A stretch of DNA of 64,000 nucleotides from Candidatus Dactylopiibacterium carminicum (GCF_014736495.1 NZ_MDUX01000012.1:1-64000), one strand, 5' to 3'; positions 1 through 9,690 are shown, counted from the stretch's first letter. Notes: generated from the letters alone by a model not told the origin. Translations and numbers: made by a program.

Positions 1-123
1 CGATCTTGAGCGTCTTGCTCTTGAGCACCCCGGACAATGCGTCCTGCGCTTGCGCGGCGACAGCGCCAGGGCAAGCGCCCCAAGACAGAGCGCGGAAAAG
101 AAATTGCGTTTCGAAAACTTCAT
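1..123 (-). CDS. ABC transporter substrate-binding protein, N-terminus only (frame break)
   Basis: Only the first 41 codons lie in the window; the gene continues past the left edge. The ATG at 123 opens a typical signal peptide (MKFSKRNFFSALCLGALALA). Near position 55 the frame that gives a sensible mature start, A-Q-A followed by QDALSGVLKSKTLKI, is shifted by one base from the start frame; one extra C in the CC at 56-57 would join them. The K-T-L-K-I opening is typical of periplasmic amino-acid-type binding proteins of ABC importers, which is a family inference from a short fragment. It lies downstream of the hydrolase gene on the same strand, so it may belong to the same operon and import its substrate. 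Confidence 0.5.
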   Translation of the reverse strand, partial: MKFSKRNFFSALCLGALALALSPRKRRTHCPGCSRARRSRS

Positions 124-291
124 GGTGCAGCCCTTTCAAAAACGGACAGGGGAGAGAAGAACGTTCCGAATGCCAGTCCCGGAACGAAGGTGAAGCCGGA
201 ACCGGCAGCGCCGGTCATGTCCAGACACGGTGCTCTGCAAGGACCTGAGCAGTTTCTGTGCCTGGATTGCATACAAAACCGCCAATCCGCC

Positions 292-1455
292 TCAAGCCGC
301 CAGCAGCGCGCGACACAGCAGGTCGACGCCATCGAGGAAGTCGGCACACTCCATGGCTTCATGCACGTTGTGCGAGCCATGGGCATTGCGTACGAAAACC
401 ATCGCCGCCGGAATGCCCGCATTGGCGAACACCGCGGCATCGTGCCCGGCCCCGCTGGGCAGGCGTTCCACGGGGGTACCACGTGTCTCGGCCGCCTGCT
501 CCAGACACCCGATCCAGGCCTCGTCCATGCGTGCCGGCGCCGAGCGGATGGATTTGTCGAATTCGAAGCGCACACCGCGCGCCTTTTCCACCGCACGGCA
601 CTCTTCCTGCATCAGCGCATGGAAGCGCTCCAGCGTGTCCGCATCCTGGCTGCGCACCTCGAAACTGAATTCGACTTCACCGGGGATCACCGAAACGGCA
701 TGGGAGCGCACCGGTGTGGTGCATATGCCCAAGGTCATCACCAGATCCATGCCCATCTGCAGCAACACGCGCCAGTGTTCGTCCATACGCGAGAGCAGGT
801 CTGCCGTGGCGAGCACCGCGTCGTGCCGCAGCCAGCGCGGCACGGCGCCGGAGTGGCCGGTTTCGCCCAGACAGCGCACGCGGGTGTGCCGGATGTTGCC
901 CCGGATCCCCGTGACCACCGTCGACGGCCAGCCACGCGCCACGGCATCGACATCGACACCGCTACGGGCCATGGCCTCGCCCAGCGTACCTTGCCCACTG
1001 CGGTGGCGCAGCGCCAGGGCACTGGCCGGCAGCTTACCCAGCAGTGCCAGCGAGCCGACGTAGGCCTTGCCATACCAGGCGCTTTCTTCGCCACGCAGCG
1101 CCAGCACGCGCACCGGTGGGGCGGCCTGCGGATCATCACGCAGGCGGTCGAGCACCAGCATGCCGGCCAGCACGCCGGCCAGGCCATCGTAGTTGCCCCC
1201 TTGCGGCACGGAATCCATGTGCGAGCCGATGACCACCGGTGGCTCGCTACGTGCATCGTTGGGCAGGCGCATCCACAGATTCTGGAAACGATCACGCTCA
1301 CAGGCAAAGCCAAGCGCGTGGGCATGGGCCTCGATGGCCTGCATGGCGCGCTCTTCGCCTTCGCCATAGCTTTCACGGGTGATGCCTTCGCCGTCGCGAC
1401 TGAGCGCGGCAATGTCCTCAAGAATGGTGAGGGCCAGGGTTTCCTGTGTCTTCAT
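292..1455 (-). CDS. M20-family Zn-dependent amidohydrolase (allantoate / N-carbamoyl-L-amino acid hydrolase type)
   Basis: This 387-residue protein belongs to the M20 peptidase-like amidohydrolases that remove a carbamoyl or ureido group (AllC, HyuC, beta-ureidopropionase). Visible metal-site signatures are GSHMDSVPQGGNYDG near residue 90, the RGEES acidic pair about 35 residues later, TGHSG in the lid-domain region, and a C-terminal GSHNVHE. The usual H-I-E-Q-G-P motif is altered to HRSGQGT, so the exact substrate cannot be read from the sequence. The start at 1455 is chosen because its ATGA overlaps the stop of the upstream phosphoribosyltransferase, implying translational coupling. The likely role is catabolism of a ureido compound such as an N-carbamoyl amino acid from pyrimidine or hydantoin breakdown. 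Confidence 0.85.
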   Translation of the reverse strand: MKTQETLALTILEDIAALSRDGEGITRESYGEGEERAMQAIEAHAHALGFACERDRFQNLWMRLPNDARSEPPVVIGSHMDSVPQGGNYDGLAGVLAGMLVLDRLRDDPQAAPPVRVLALRGEESAWYGKAYVGSLALLGKLPASALALRHRSGQGTLGEAMARSGVDVDAVARGWPSTVVTGIRGNIRHTRVRCLGETGHSGAVPRWLRHDAVLATADLLSRMDEHWRVLLQMGMDLVMTLGICTTPVRSHAVSVIPGEVEFSFEVRSQDADTLERFHALMQEECRAVEKARGVRFEFDKSIRSAPARMDEAWIGCLEQAAETRGTPVERLPSGAGHDAAVFANAGIPAAMVFVRNAHGSHNVHEAMECADFLDGVDLLCRALLAA

Positions 1456-2132
1456 GCGCCCACCCCGCCGTGTTCGATGGACCATTGCACGGGGTCCGCG
1501 CTGAAGGCGGCGAGGGTTCCGGCCTCTTCCGCATCGAGCTTGCCGGAAGCCAGCAGCGCCGCATGCAGGTGCGCCCAGCTCGTCAGCGCGTGCAGGGTCA
1601 GGTTGTGTTCGGCGAACAGTTCGCGGCTCTGCGGGTAGATCGCGTAGTCCACGAGCACCAGGCTGTCGGCGGTCCGTGCGCCGGTACCACGCAACGACTG
1701 GGCAGCGGCCACCTTGGAGCGGCCGTCGGTGGTCACGTCATCCACGTGAAGCAGACAGGCCTGGTCCGGCAGGCGACCCTCCAGGCGTGCCGAGTTTCCC
1801 CAGCCCATGGGGCGCTTGCGCAGATAGAGCAAGGGCAGCGCCAGACGCTCGGCCAGCCAGGCGGCCACGGCGATGCCGGAGCTTTCGGCACCGACGATGG
1901 CGTTGATGCCCTGGCGGGCCACGAGCGGGATGAGCCCTTCGGCAGCAATGTCCATGACCTCGCGGCGCAAGGCCACATCGGACATCAGCAACCGGGTATC
2001 GACATAGACCGGACTTGCCCAGCCGGAGGTGTAGATGAAGGGTTGCGCCGTGGTGATGCGCACCGCGCCGAGTGCAACCAGCACTTCGGCCACACGGGCG
2101 GACCGGGAAGGAGAAAGCAGAGAGGCTTGCAT
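1452..2132 (-). CDS. orotate phosphoribosyltransferase-like protein (PyrE family)
   Basis: 226 residues. It has the PRTase fold signature of orotate phosphoribosyltransferases: an early F-I-Y-T-S-G-W-A-S-P-V-Y segment matching the orotate-site loop, G-A-E-S-S-G-I-A, and a PRPP loop V-D-D-V-T-T-D-G-R-S (canonical V-D-D-V-x-T-x-G-x-S). Orotate phosphoribosyltransferase makes OMP from orotate and PRPP in pyrimidine synthesis. Here the gene overlaps a ureido-amidohydrolase by four bases and faces a LysR gene, which is not the usual housekeeping setting, so it may be a paralogue used in pyrimidine salvage or catabolism. The ATG at 2132 matches the family N-terminus; a GTG twelve codons upstream is an alternative. 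Whether another pyrE exists elsewhere cannot be seen. Confidence 0.8.
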   Translation of the reverse strand: MQASLLSPSRSARVAEVLVALGAVRITTAQPFIYTSGWASPVYVDTRLLMSDVALRREVMDIAAEGLIPLVARQGINAIVGAESSGIAVAAWLAERLALPLLYLRKRPMGWGNSARLEGRLPDQACLLHVDDVTTDGRSKVAAAQSLRGTGARTADSLVLVDYAIYPQSRELFAEHNLTLHALTSWAHLHAALLASGKLDAEEAGTLAAFSADPVQWSIEHGGVGA

Positions 2133-2421
2133 CGCAGCATCCGTTTCCGGAGTCGTCAAAGCCACATGCTGCACGCCGGGGCGGGCGCAGGAGAAGTTCA
2201 GAAATCTCCGGCCAGCCATGCCCGTTGACGATGGCTGACGCCCCGGAATGCTGCGCGGCACGCTTCCTGCTAGAAGAAACCGTGCAGTCAAGCACCAGGT
2301 ATCGAGAGCCTGTTCAAAGTCTGTCGCGAGAGTCCCTCAGCAGAGTGAAGAGCAGTACAGGAGTCCCTGATCAGGGCTCGCAGCCAGGCGATGAACAGGT
2401 TCTGAAAGGCAGGCAGAAACA
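2133..2421. promoter_or_regulatory. divergent promoter region between pyrE-like gene and LysR gene
   Basis: This 289-base spacer separates two divergently transcribed genes, the standard arrangement for a LysR regulator that controls its neighbour and itself. I could not pick a convincing T-N11-A operator or promoter boxes by eye. No RNA gene or further coding sequence is apparent. Confidence 0.45.
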
Positions 2422-3356
2422 ATGTCCTCTCTTCTTTCTTCACGCAGTTTCCTGCGGCAGCTGGATCTGGGAACCCTGGATCTCTTCGTCCTCATCTGCG
2501 AGAGCGGAAGCATCGCGCGCGCCGCCGAACGCGGCCAGCTCGCGGCCTCTGCACTGAGCAAGCGCATTTCGGAACTGGAGCACGTGATTGATGCGCCGTT
2601 GCTGGAGCGTCACGCACGTGGCGTGCGCCCCACTTTCGTCGGCGAGCAGCTCGCCCAGCACGATCACGGCATCCTCGATGGTGTGGAGCGGCTACGTGGT
2701 GACCTCACCGAGTTCTCGCACGGCGTACACGGGCGCGTGCGTCTGGTCTGAGTGCCAGCGCCTCGGCCGTGGAGCAGTTCCTGCCCTCCGACCTGGCGGT
2801 ATTCACCCACTCCAATCCCGATATCCGCATCGACCTGCATCAATGCAGCAGCCGTGACGTGGCCCATGCGGTGTTCCACCGCGAAGCCGAGCTGGGCATC
2901 TGCGGCCCCTGCGAAGAGGTGGCTCCGCTGCAATCACGCCCTTACCGCACCGAGCGCCTGGTGCTGGTGATGCCGGAGAGCCATCAGCTGGCACGGCTGA
3001 AAAAGCTCAGCTACGTGCAGTCGCTGGATTTCGAGCAGATCGCCATGCGCGGCAGCAGCACCGTGCAGGCCACGCTGGACCGTGTGGCACGCCAGCAGCG
3101 CCGCCGCCTGCGCCAGCGCATCGAGGTCGACAGCCTGTCGGCGATGTGTCGCATGATCGAATGCGGCATGGGTATCGGCGTAATGCCGCTGGGCGCCTTC
3201 CAGGCGCTCGGTGAGCGCCGCCTGCACGCAGCCGAACTCACCGACCCCTGGGCCCTGCGCGCGCTGAATCTCTACGCACTGGATTTCAAGGCACTCCCGG
3301 CGCCGGCACAGCGTTTCGTCGAACGGCTGACGGCCGTCGAGCGCGGCGGGGAATGA
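2422..3356 (+). CDS. LysR-family transcriptional regulator (apparent single-base frameshift)
   Basis: The first part (2422 to about 2748) encodes the winged helix-turn-helix of a LysR regulator: L-D-L-G-T-L-D-L-F-V, then S-I-A-R-A-A-E-R and S-A-L-S-K-R-I-S-E-L-E. The second part, one frame over, encodes the effector-binding domain from SASASAVEQFLPSDLAVF to the stop at 3356. The two join exactly as in other LysR proteins (G-R-V-R-L followed by x-L-S-A-S-A) if one base is restored, for example a third G in the GG at 2745-2746. The break is thus either a sequencing error or a recent inactivation. The protein is probably the regulator of the divergent pyrE-like/amidohydrolase operon. An AGGCAG element precedes the ATG at 2422. 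Confidence 0.75.
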
Positions 3357-3435
3357 CGCACGAGGAAGGTCAGCCGGAGACCGCATGTCGCATGGCCTCG
3401 GGCAGAATGGCGAGCATTCTCCGGCATTGCCTCCG

Positions 3436-3822
3436 ATGAACGATCCAGTACTTCTCCAACGCATCTCCCGCCTGAGCCGCGCAGGTTTCTGGCTCGCCAC
3501 CCTGGCATTCCTCATCCTGGCACTGCTGCCTGGCGAACGCTTGCCGCCCGGTCTTTTCGACTGGTGGGACAAAGCCCAGCACGCATTGGCCTTCCTTGTT
3601 CTCGGCACACTCGGCTTCACCGCCTACCCGGCACGCCACTGGCGGATCAGCCTGGGGCTCGGGTTGTTCGGCGCATTCGTCGAATTCGCCCAGGCCGCCA
3701 CCGGCTGGCGCTCGGGTGACGTGCAGGACTGGCTGGCAGATGCCACAGGCATTCTTCTCGCCCTCGCATTACGCGCTATCTGGCGGGCAAACTTCGCCTC
3801 CAGGCGCCCGGTGTCCGATTGA
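3436..3822 (+). CDS. VanZ-like family membrane protein
   Basis: A 128-residue integral membrane protein with about four hydrophobic segments. The pattern is that of VanZ-like proteins: D-K-x-x-H after the first segment (W-D-K-A-Q-H-A), a central F-G-A-F-V-E-F-A-Q segment, and a D-x-x-D-W-L-A-D-A-T-G motif before the last helix. The family is named for VanZ (teicoplanin resistance), but most members are uncharacterised, so no resistance role is claimed. The ATG at 3436 fits the family N-terminus; an in-frame start 51 bases upstream is possible. It follows the LysR gene by 79 bases and looks like an independent gene. Confidence 0.75.
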   Translation: MNDPVLLQRISRLSRAGFWLATLAFLILALLPGERLPPGLFDWWDKAQHALAFLVLGTLGFTAYPARHWRISLGLGLFGAFVEFAQAATGWRSGDVQDWLADATGILLALALRAIWRANFASRRPVSD

Positions 3823-3882
3823 TCTTCACAAATTCGTGGGCTACGGTCTGAAAGACATAGCCATCACACAGAAGGAGGCAGC

Positions 3883-4125
3883 ATGTCCCTGATCATCTTC
3901 CTGATCATCGGTGCCGTCGCGGGTTGGCTGGCCGGCCAGTTCACCAAGGGCGCCGGTTTCGGCATCCTTGGCAACATCATCGTCGGCATCGTCGGCTCTT
4001 TCATCGGCGGCTTCGCTTTCGGCTTGCTGGGTCTCTCTTCCCACGGCCTGATCGGCTCCATCGTCACCGCCACCGTCGGCGCGATCATCCTCCTGTACAT
4101 CGTGCGTCTGATCAAAAAAGCCTGA
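3883..4125 (+). CDS. GlsB/YeaQ/YmgE-type small membrane stress protein
   Basis: An 80-residue, very hydrophobic, glycine-rich protein with three predicted membrane segments: residues about 2-18 with G-A-V-A-G-W-L-A-G, then G-I-L-G-N-I-I-V-G-I-V-G, then a C-terminal helix ending in R-L-I-K-K-A. This is the pattern of the transglycosylase-associated/GlsB family, often induced by general or acid stress; molecular function is unknown. A strong ribosome site (AAGGAGG) sits five bases before the ATG, and a strong terminator follows, so it is a monocistronic unit that is probably well expressed. Confidence 0.85.
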   Translation: MSLIIFLIIGAVAGWLAGQFTKGAGFGILGNIIVGIVGSFIGGFAFGLLGLSSHGLIGSIVTATVGAIILLYIVRLIKKA

Positions 4126-4145
4126 GCCCTCCACTCGTACAAGAT

Positions 4146-4180
4146 AAAAGCCCGGCACCTCGCGGTGGCCGGGCTTTTTT
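4146..4180 (+). terminator. rho-independent terminator after the GlsB-like gene
   Basis: An 11-base stem (AAAAGCCCGGC paired with GCCGGGCTTTT) with an 11-base loop, followed by T's. The A-rich left side could also make it work for the convergent FMN reductase gene. Confidence 0.9.
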
Positions 4181-4271
4181 GCTATCGCCCCTCTCAAGGC
4201 CAAAATCCAGAGGAGAGCAGCGCCCCTGTGAAACGGGAGGGCATGGAGACCTATTTGCGTCGGAACCTGAT

Positions 4272-4817
4272 TCAGCGTGCCGCCTGCACCTTGGCGACCA
4301 ATGCCTGCATCTGCTCGCCGACCAGTTTGGCGAGTTTCTCGTCGGTCAGATTGCCATTGGCATCGAAGCCGCCGGCGAAGGCGTTGGCGAAGACTTCGGG
4401 CTTGTTCAGCGGTTGCAGATCGAGAAAGACGCAGACCTGCCGCAGGTGATACTGCGCACGCGAGGTACCCATGCCCCCGCCAGCCCCCATCAATGCCACG
4501 GGCTTGCCCGCAAGCAGCGCGTTGTTCGGTTCGCGCGACGCCCAGTCGAGGATGTTCTTGAGCGCGGGGGCCAGCGAGTAGTTGTACTCGGTGCTCGCCA
4601 GCACCAGGGCATCTGCCGCACCAATCTGTGCCAGCACGCGGCTTACCGCAGCGGGCCGCTCGACGATGTCCTGGTTGTAGAAAGGCACGTCCGCCAGTTC
4701 GGCGAACTCCAGGGTGGCGCCTCCGGGCAGATTGGCCTGTGCGGCACGCAGCAGGCCGCGGTTGGTGGATGCCTGGCGCAGGCTGCCCGCGATACCCAGC
4801 AGTTTGATTGAAGCCAT
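4272..4817 (-). CDS. NADPH-dependent FMN reductase family protein
   Basis: 181 residues with a flavodoxin-like fold. G-I-A-G-S-L-R-Q-A-S-T-N near the N-terminus is the FMN phosphate-binding loop, and E-Y-N-Y-S-L-A-P-A-L-K-N is the second FMN-binding signature typical of NAD(P)H:FMN/quinone reductases (ChrR, SsuE, YieF relatives). Such enzymes reduce free flavin, quinones or metals such as chromate in the cytoplasm. The start at 4817 is set by a clear AGGAGG a few bases upstream; an earlier in-frame ATG would place that ribosome site inside the gene. It stands alone, convergent with the preceding gene. The physiological substrate cannot be told. Confidence 0.88.
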   Translation of the reverse strand: MASIKLLGIAGSLRQASTNRGLLRAAQANLPGGATLEFAELADVPFYNQDIVERPAAVSRVLAQIGAADALVLASTEYNYSLAPALKNILDWASREPNNALLAGKPVALMGAGGGMGTSRAQYHLRQVCVFLDLQPLNKPEVFANAFAGGFDANGNLTDEKLAKLVGEQMQALVAKVQAAR

Positions 4818-4885
4818 GAAACCTCCTTGCATGTCAGTTACACGGAATCCGCATGCGCCGGATGGCTGCATGCGGGAAGAAACGC

Positions 4886-6457
4886 TCAGAGCCCGTCGAT
4901 GATCGCCTCTCGCGGCCAGCTGATGCGGTACTCGGTACTGATGCGTGTGCTCGCACCGGCAGCCAACGGCAGCTCCCAGGCCTGCACGCCACGGCGGCTT
5001 TGCCAGTCTTGCTGCGTGGGCTGCGGCGTGAAGCGGCTTTCCACACGGATGCGGTTGTCACCGGCCAGTGGCGTGGCTTCCAGCAACAGCAGGGTGACCG
5101 GCTGGCCGTGGCGGTTGCTGATCACGTAGTCATTACCGAGCTGGCGTTCGCGGCGGGCCTCGATGAAGCCGCCCTCTCCGGCCTGATCCTTGCGCGCGAT
5201 GACTTCCACGCGGACCAGATCGTCACGCCCGAAAGGCAGCTCCAGGCGCTCGCCTTCGTCGGCCTGCCACTGGGTGGCCCCCACGTAGGCACCATCACAA
5301 TAGAGCTGTACCTGCCCCGGCAGCCACACGCCCTGAGGCCGCGCTGCGCTGGCCACCAGATACGCGGTGGCATCGCTGCGTGGGGTGACCTGCACACGCA
5401 GATCCGCCGGCAGGCGCTGGTTGCCCAGCGCCACGGTGAGCTTGCGGCCGTCGCCGGGCAGCGAAACCTTCACCGGCACCACGAACTCGGTGGCGAACAT
5501 GCCCTGCAGCTCACCGATCTCGAACAGCGGGGCCTCCGGCATGGCACTGTCGGCCTCTGCCGACTTGGCCATCAGGGGGGCTGCGGGCAATGCCATGGTC
5601 GCGGCCCGGGCCTGGGGACGCGGCTCGCGCAGCGAGAGCTGCCAGGGCCAGGGTTGCGGCCCTTGCGGCGCGGTACGCGGCTGGCCGGTGGACAGGCGCA
5701 GGTCCACATCGCTCCAGTCCTCGCCGCTGGCCTGTGCGATCAGTGCCTGGCGCTCGATCAGCAGCTGCCCGCTGGCCGAATCCAGGCTGGCGCGATACAC
5801 CGGCTGCCAGCCCGGACCAGGCAACTGATAGCTCACGCGGATCTCGCCGGCACGCTCCGCAGCCAGGCTCAGACGCAAGCTGCGGGTATCCCGGCTCTTG
5901 CCGGCGATCTGGTCCAGCTCACGCTGTACGGCCGCGAGCTGACGCTCGAGCTCGCGCTTCTGCACCGCCACTTTCTGGATCCTCGTGTAGGCATCGCCGC
6001 CGCCCTGGCGGATGGCATCCAGCGTGGAGCCCAGGGTCTTCGCATCCGGGCGCGGGGTGTCATTGGCCTGCCCCAGCCCTTGCAGGTAATTCGTCACCAG
6101 CTCGGCCGACTGGCGTTCCACGTCCAGCACCGCGATGCGGTCCGACAGCGCTTCGCGGCGGGTTTCCAGCTCGGCCTGGCGCGGGCTCGCGGCCTCGGCC
6201 GAGGGCACGTCACGCACCGAGAACTCACCCAGGCGCACGCCATCGTCGGCCTGGATGTTGAGCGTGCGCACGTCGAAACCGGCGGGCAGCCCCCCGATCT
6301 CCAGTGTGCGTGCGCCGGCCGCCACGCGCACGCTGCGCTCCACGGTGGCCAGCCCCGGATACAGGGTGACGGCGCTCACGCGGGCAGTCTGCTGCGCGAG
6401 TACCGGTGCAGTGACACAAAACAGGGAAAGCGCGATCACGCGCAGGCTTGGGGGCAT
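4886..6457 (-). CDS. DUF4139/DUF4140 domain protein (mucoidy inhibitor MuiA-like), exported
   Basis: 523 residues with a signal peptide (SLFCVTAPVLAQQ, cleavage after A-L-A). The N-terminal part (T-L-Y-P-G-L-A-T-V-E-R, then R-T-L-E-I-G-G-L-P) matches DUF4140; a central charged heptad-like stretch (about residues 95-190) is probably a coiled coil. The C-terminal part, with V-S-Y-Q-L-P-G-P-G-W-Q-P-V-Y and later S-N-R-H-G-Q-P-V-T, matches DUF4139. These proteins are periplasmic or surface proteins of unknown biochemical function; the name comes from an enteric mucoidy phenotype. GGAG six bases before the ATG at 6457 supports this start. It is transcribed toward the FMN reductase gene, 68 bases away. 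Confidence 0.82.
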   Translation of the reverse strand: MPPSLRVIALSLFCVTAPVLAQQTARVSAVTLYPGLATVERSVRVAAGARTLEIGGLPAGFDVRTLNIQADDGVRLGEFSVRDVPSAEAASPRQAELETRREALSDRIAVLDVERQSAELVTNYLQGLGQANDTPRPDAKTLGSTLDAIRQGGGDAYTRIQKVAVQKRELERQLAAVQRELDQIAGKSRDTRSLRLSLAAERAGEIRVSYQLPGPGWQPVYRASLDSASGQLLIERQALIAQASGEDWSDVDLRLSTGQPRTAPQGPQPWPWQLSLREPRPQARAATMALPAAPLMAKSAEADSAMPEAPLFEIGELQGMFATEFVVPVKVSLPGDGRKLTVALGNQRLPADLRVQVTPRSDATAYLVASAARPQGVWLPGQVQLYCDGAYVGATQWQADEGERLELPFGRDDLVRVEVIARKDQAGEGGFIEARRERQLGNDYVISNRHGQPVTLLLLEATPLAGDNRIRVESRFTPQPTQQDWQSRRGVQAWELPLAAGASTRISTEYRISWPREAIIDGL

Positions 6458-6606
6458 CTCGTTCTCCATTCTGGCTTGCCGTATGGCCCGGACAGGCTCA
6501 CATTATCGGCCCGTTGGTCTGTGGCTGCCGTCATATACCCCACGCGGGCAATGACGGACCACCGCATGGACCGTCGCCCCCTTTCTTCGTTCAGTCAGCC
6601 GCCACC

Positions 6607-7290
6607 ATGAGTCGCATCGCCGAACCCCTGGAAGACGCCATCCGCAGCCGCCATTCCATCCGCCGCTTCCTGCCCACGCCCGTGCCCCGCGAACAGATCC
6701 TCCACTTGCTGGATCTCGCCGCCTGTGCGCCCAGTGGCGTGAATACCCAACCCTGGCACGTCTACGTCCTCACCGGGGAATCCAGGCAGAAGCTCACGGA
6801 TGCGCTGCTGGCCGAATTCGCCAACCCGAGTTTCGAACGCCGCGGCGAGTATGACTACTACCCCGCGCAATGGACCGAACCTTACCGCGCCCGCCGCCGC
6901 GACACCGGCCAGCGCCTGTACTCGCTGCTCGGCATCGAGAAAGGTGACAACGCCCGCATGCAGGAACAATGGGCGCGCAACTACGCCTTCTTCGACGCCC
7001 CCGTGGGCCTGATCTTCACGCTGGACCGCGTACTGGGCCAGGGCAGCCTGATCGACTATGGCGCCTTCCTGCAAACGCTGATGATCGCCGCGCGCGGCGC
7101 CGGGCTGGACACCTGCGTGCAGGCCGCCTTCACCGAATACCATCCGGTGATCCGCGCCCAATTGCAGATCCCCGAGGCGCAGATGGTGCTGTGCGGCATG
7201 TCGCTGGGCCATGCCGACCCCGATGCGCCGGAAAACCGGCTCGTGCTGCCGCGCATACCGGCGAGCGGATTCACGCAATTCCGCGATTGA
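6607..7290 (+). CDS. nitroreductase family protein
   Basis: 227 residues of the FMN-dependent nitroreductase fold. R-S-R-H-S-I-R-R-F is the phosphate-binding loop seen at the start of these enzymes, A-P-S-G-V-N-T-Q-P-W-H is the second FMN contact, and the C-terminal C-G-M-S-L-G-H-A-D-P is the closing FMN motif. They reduce nitroaromatics, quinones or flavins with NAD(P)H; some act in dehalogenation or cofactor synthesis. The ATG at 6607 is about 150 bases from, and divergent to, the DUF4139 gene. The substrate cannot be predicted. Confidence 0.88.
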   Translation: MSRIAEPLEDAIRSRHSIRRFLPTPVPREQILHLLDLAACAPSGVNTQPWHVYVLTGESRQKLTDALLAEFANPSFERRGEYDYYPAQWTEPYRARRRDTGQRLYSLLGIEKGDNARMQEQWARNYAFFDAPVGLIFTLDRVLGQGSLIDYGAFLQTLMIAARGAGLDTCVQAAFTEYHPVIRAQLQIPEAQMVLCGMSLGHADPDAPENRLVLPRIPASGFTQFRD

Positions 7291-7375
7291 AGCCTCCGGC
7301 GGGTTTCCCGCACTGGCCGGCAGCGCCGGCTTCTGCCGCAATACGCCATCCTTCTCGCAATCGATCGCCTTCGCC

Positions 7376-9612
7376 ATGCGCCGCCTGTTGATCCTCCTGT
7401 GCATCAGCCTGAGCGTATTCAGCGCCCGGGCCGACGATGACCATCAGCTCGTCGCCCGCCGCGCGAGCGCCCTTGTGGCCAGCCTTGCCGACGAGCACCC
7501 CCGCCTGCTGTTGCGCCCGATCGATCTGCCCGCGCTACGCGAGTTCGTGCGCGAAGCGCTGCCGGCGGATGCCGAAGGACGCAAGCTCGCCGGCTTGCTG
7601 CTGCCGCCCACGACGCCCCGCGCGCTGATCCCGCAGCCCGAGGCCGTCAGGAATGGCAGCCCGGAGGGCAGTCAGCGCTGGCGCGCCGGCTACCAGGCAG
7701 CCAACGAGGTCGGCACCTGGGCGCAGCGTTACGCGCTGGCCTGGCTGATCAGTGAAGACCCGGCCTACGCGCGCGAAGCCCCGCACGCTGGCTGCTGCAT
7801 CTGGCGAGCTGGAAGATCGATCGCGACACCTACCGCGCCAACGACGAGCTGTTCATCCAGCATCTGCGGCCGATGATCTTCGCCTACGACTGGGTATGGC
7901 CTGCGCTCAGCAGCGACGAGCGTGCCACCATTTCCGCCGCACTCGCCAGTCGCCTCACTCTGCTCGCATCCCAGATCCAGCCGAAGTTCAGCCTCACCCA
8001 GCCCACGCCGGCCGATAACTCGCTGAGCCACCCGATGCGTTTCATCTCCACGCTGGGCCAGGGTGGGCTGGCGCTGCTGCATGAGAACAAGGCTGCGCCC
8101 GGCTGGCTGGCCTGGAGCTACGAGTATTACCTGCGCCAGTTCCCGGTATGGGGCGGCCCCGCTGGCGGCTGGGCCGAAGGGCTCAACTACTGGGGCACCG
8201 GCCTCACCCAGCACCTGCGCTTCCTCGAAGGCCTGGCCCTGCTCGGCCACGGTGAGCCGCTGGCCCGCCCCTTCTGGCGCAACACCGCCTACTACGCCGT
8301 CTACAACCAGATGCCCTATGCCGGCAGCTCCTTCGGCGATCTCAACAATCTGGTGCGTCCAAACTCCAGCGTGGCCCTGCTGCTCGCCAAGCTTGGCCTG
8401 CTTGACGACGATCCCCGACCGGTCGCCTTCGCACAGGCCATGGCGCAGAAGCTGCCCGGCGACTTCGGCTATTACAACTTCAACGCCTTCGATACCCTGC
8501 TTCATCGTTTCCGCAGCACCCAAACCAGATTGCCCGCCGGCTCGCTCGCCGATCTGCCGCAAGGCCGGCTTTTCGACGACATCGGTATCGCCACCCTGCA
8601 CTCCGCACTGGGCAACGCCGGCCAGGACATCATGTTTGCCCTGCGTGCCAGCCCGCTGGGCACGGCCTCGCACGCCTTCTCGGACCAGAACAGCTTCGTC
8701 CTCAACGCCTTCGGCGAGCCACTGGCCATCAGCTCCGGCTACCGCGAGTTCTACGGCAGCGCGCACCACACCGGCTGGACGCGCCAGACCCGCGCCAAGA
8801 ACGCCATCCTCTTCGGCGGCGAAGGTCAGCGCTTGCGTGACGCCAGCGCCACCGGCCGCATCCTGCGCTTCGTCGACCTGCCGCGCACCGGCTTCATCAG
8901 CGCTGACGCACTGGAGGCCTACAAGCCACATGCCACACGTGCGCTGCGCCATGTGCTGTTCGTCGACCGGCGCTACTTCGTGATCCTCGACGAAGTGGCC
9001 GCGCCCTCGCCCGTCAGCTACCAGTGGCTGCTGCACGCGCGCCGCGAGATGCAGCTCGATCCGGCCAACGGCCAGGTGCGCGTGAGCATGCCGAATGCCC
9101 GCCTGGATCTGAGCTTCCTGCACCCTGCCGCCGATGCACTCGCCTTCAGCCAGACAGACGCCTTCGATCCCCCCGTGTTACCGGCCTACGAGAAACAGAT
9201 GCCACGCGAATGGCATTTCACCGCCGTGACCCGCACCCCTGCCGCCAGACAGGAATTCCTCACCGTGCTGCAACCCGGGCAGGCGCAGCAGCCCGCGCCG
9301 GCACGCGCGCAGGCCATCGCCGCAGAAACAGGCCACGCGCTGCGTCTGCAGGCCGGCGAGCATGAAGAGATCGTACTCATCTCACGTCAGGACGAACTGC
9401 GCGTCAGCGCCGCCGGCTGGCAGCTGCAAGGCCAGGCCGCAAGCTTCATCCGCGACGGCAGGCAACTGCGCTTTGCCCTGATCGGCGCCACTCGCCTGAC
9501 CCTGCCCGCCGGATTCAACACCGTGCAACCCGCCGAACGTCTCACCGATGGCCGCCTGCGCGTGCAACTACCGGCAGGGCGCAGCCAGATCGTGGCGCAA
9601 CAAGGCCGATAG
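7376..9612 (+). CDS. heparinase II/III-like protein, secreted (apparent single-base frameshift)
   Basis: A signal peptide (MRRLLILLCISLSVFSARA) is followed by an alpha/alpha toroid and a beta-sandwich region typical of DUF4962/heparinase II-III proteins, enzymes that cleave acidic polysaccharides. Recognisable segments are H-P-R-L-L-L near the mature start, G-W-A-E-G-L-N-Y-W, a long N-N-L-V-R-P-N-S-S stretch and, in the sandwich, F-S-D-Q-N-S-F and R-A-K-N-A-I-L-F. The start frame runs to E-D-P-A-Y-A-R-E-A-P and then breaks near 7780; the following frame resumes with A-R-W-L-L-H-L-A-S-W. One extra C in the CCCC at 7781-7784 restores a single protein of about 745 residues. The substrate is not known. 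It follows the nitroreductase by 85 bases. Confidence 0.75.
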
Positions 9613-9690
9613 CACTGTCGTGGCCTGCCGGCATCAGGGCCACGACACGCACGCCGTACAATGCCGGCGTCCCCCAGCCACCTTCCCGCC

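Noticed and set aside
9661-9690. Earlier ATG for the ClC gene
   Set aside because: The ATG is part of a TACAAT that resembles a -10 box, and the added residues are not family-like.
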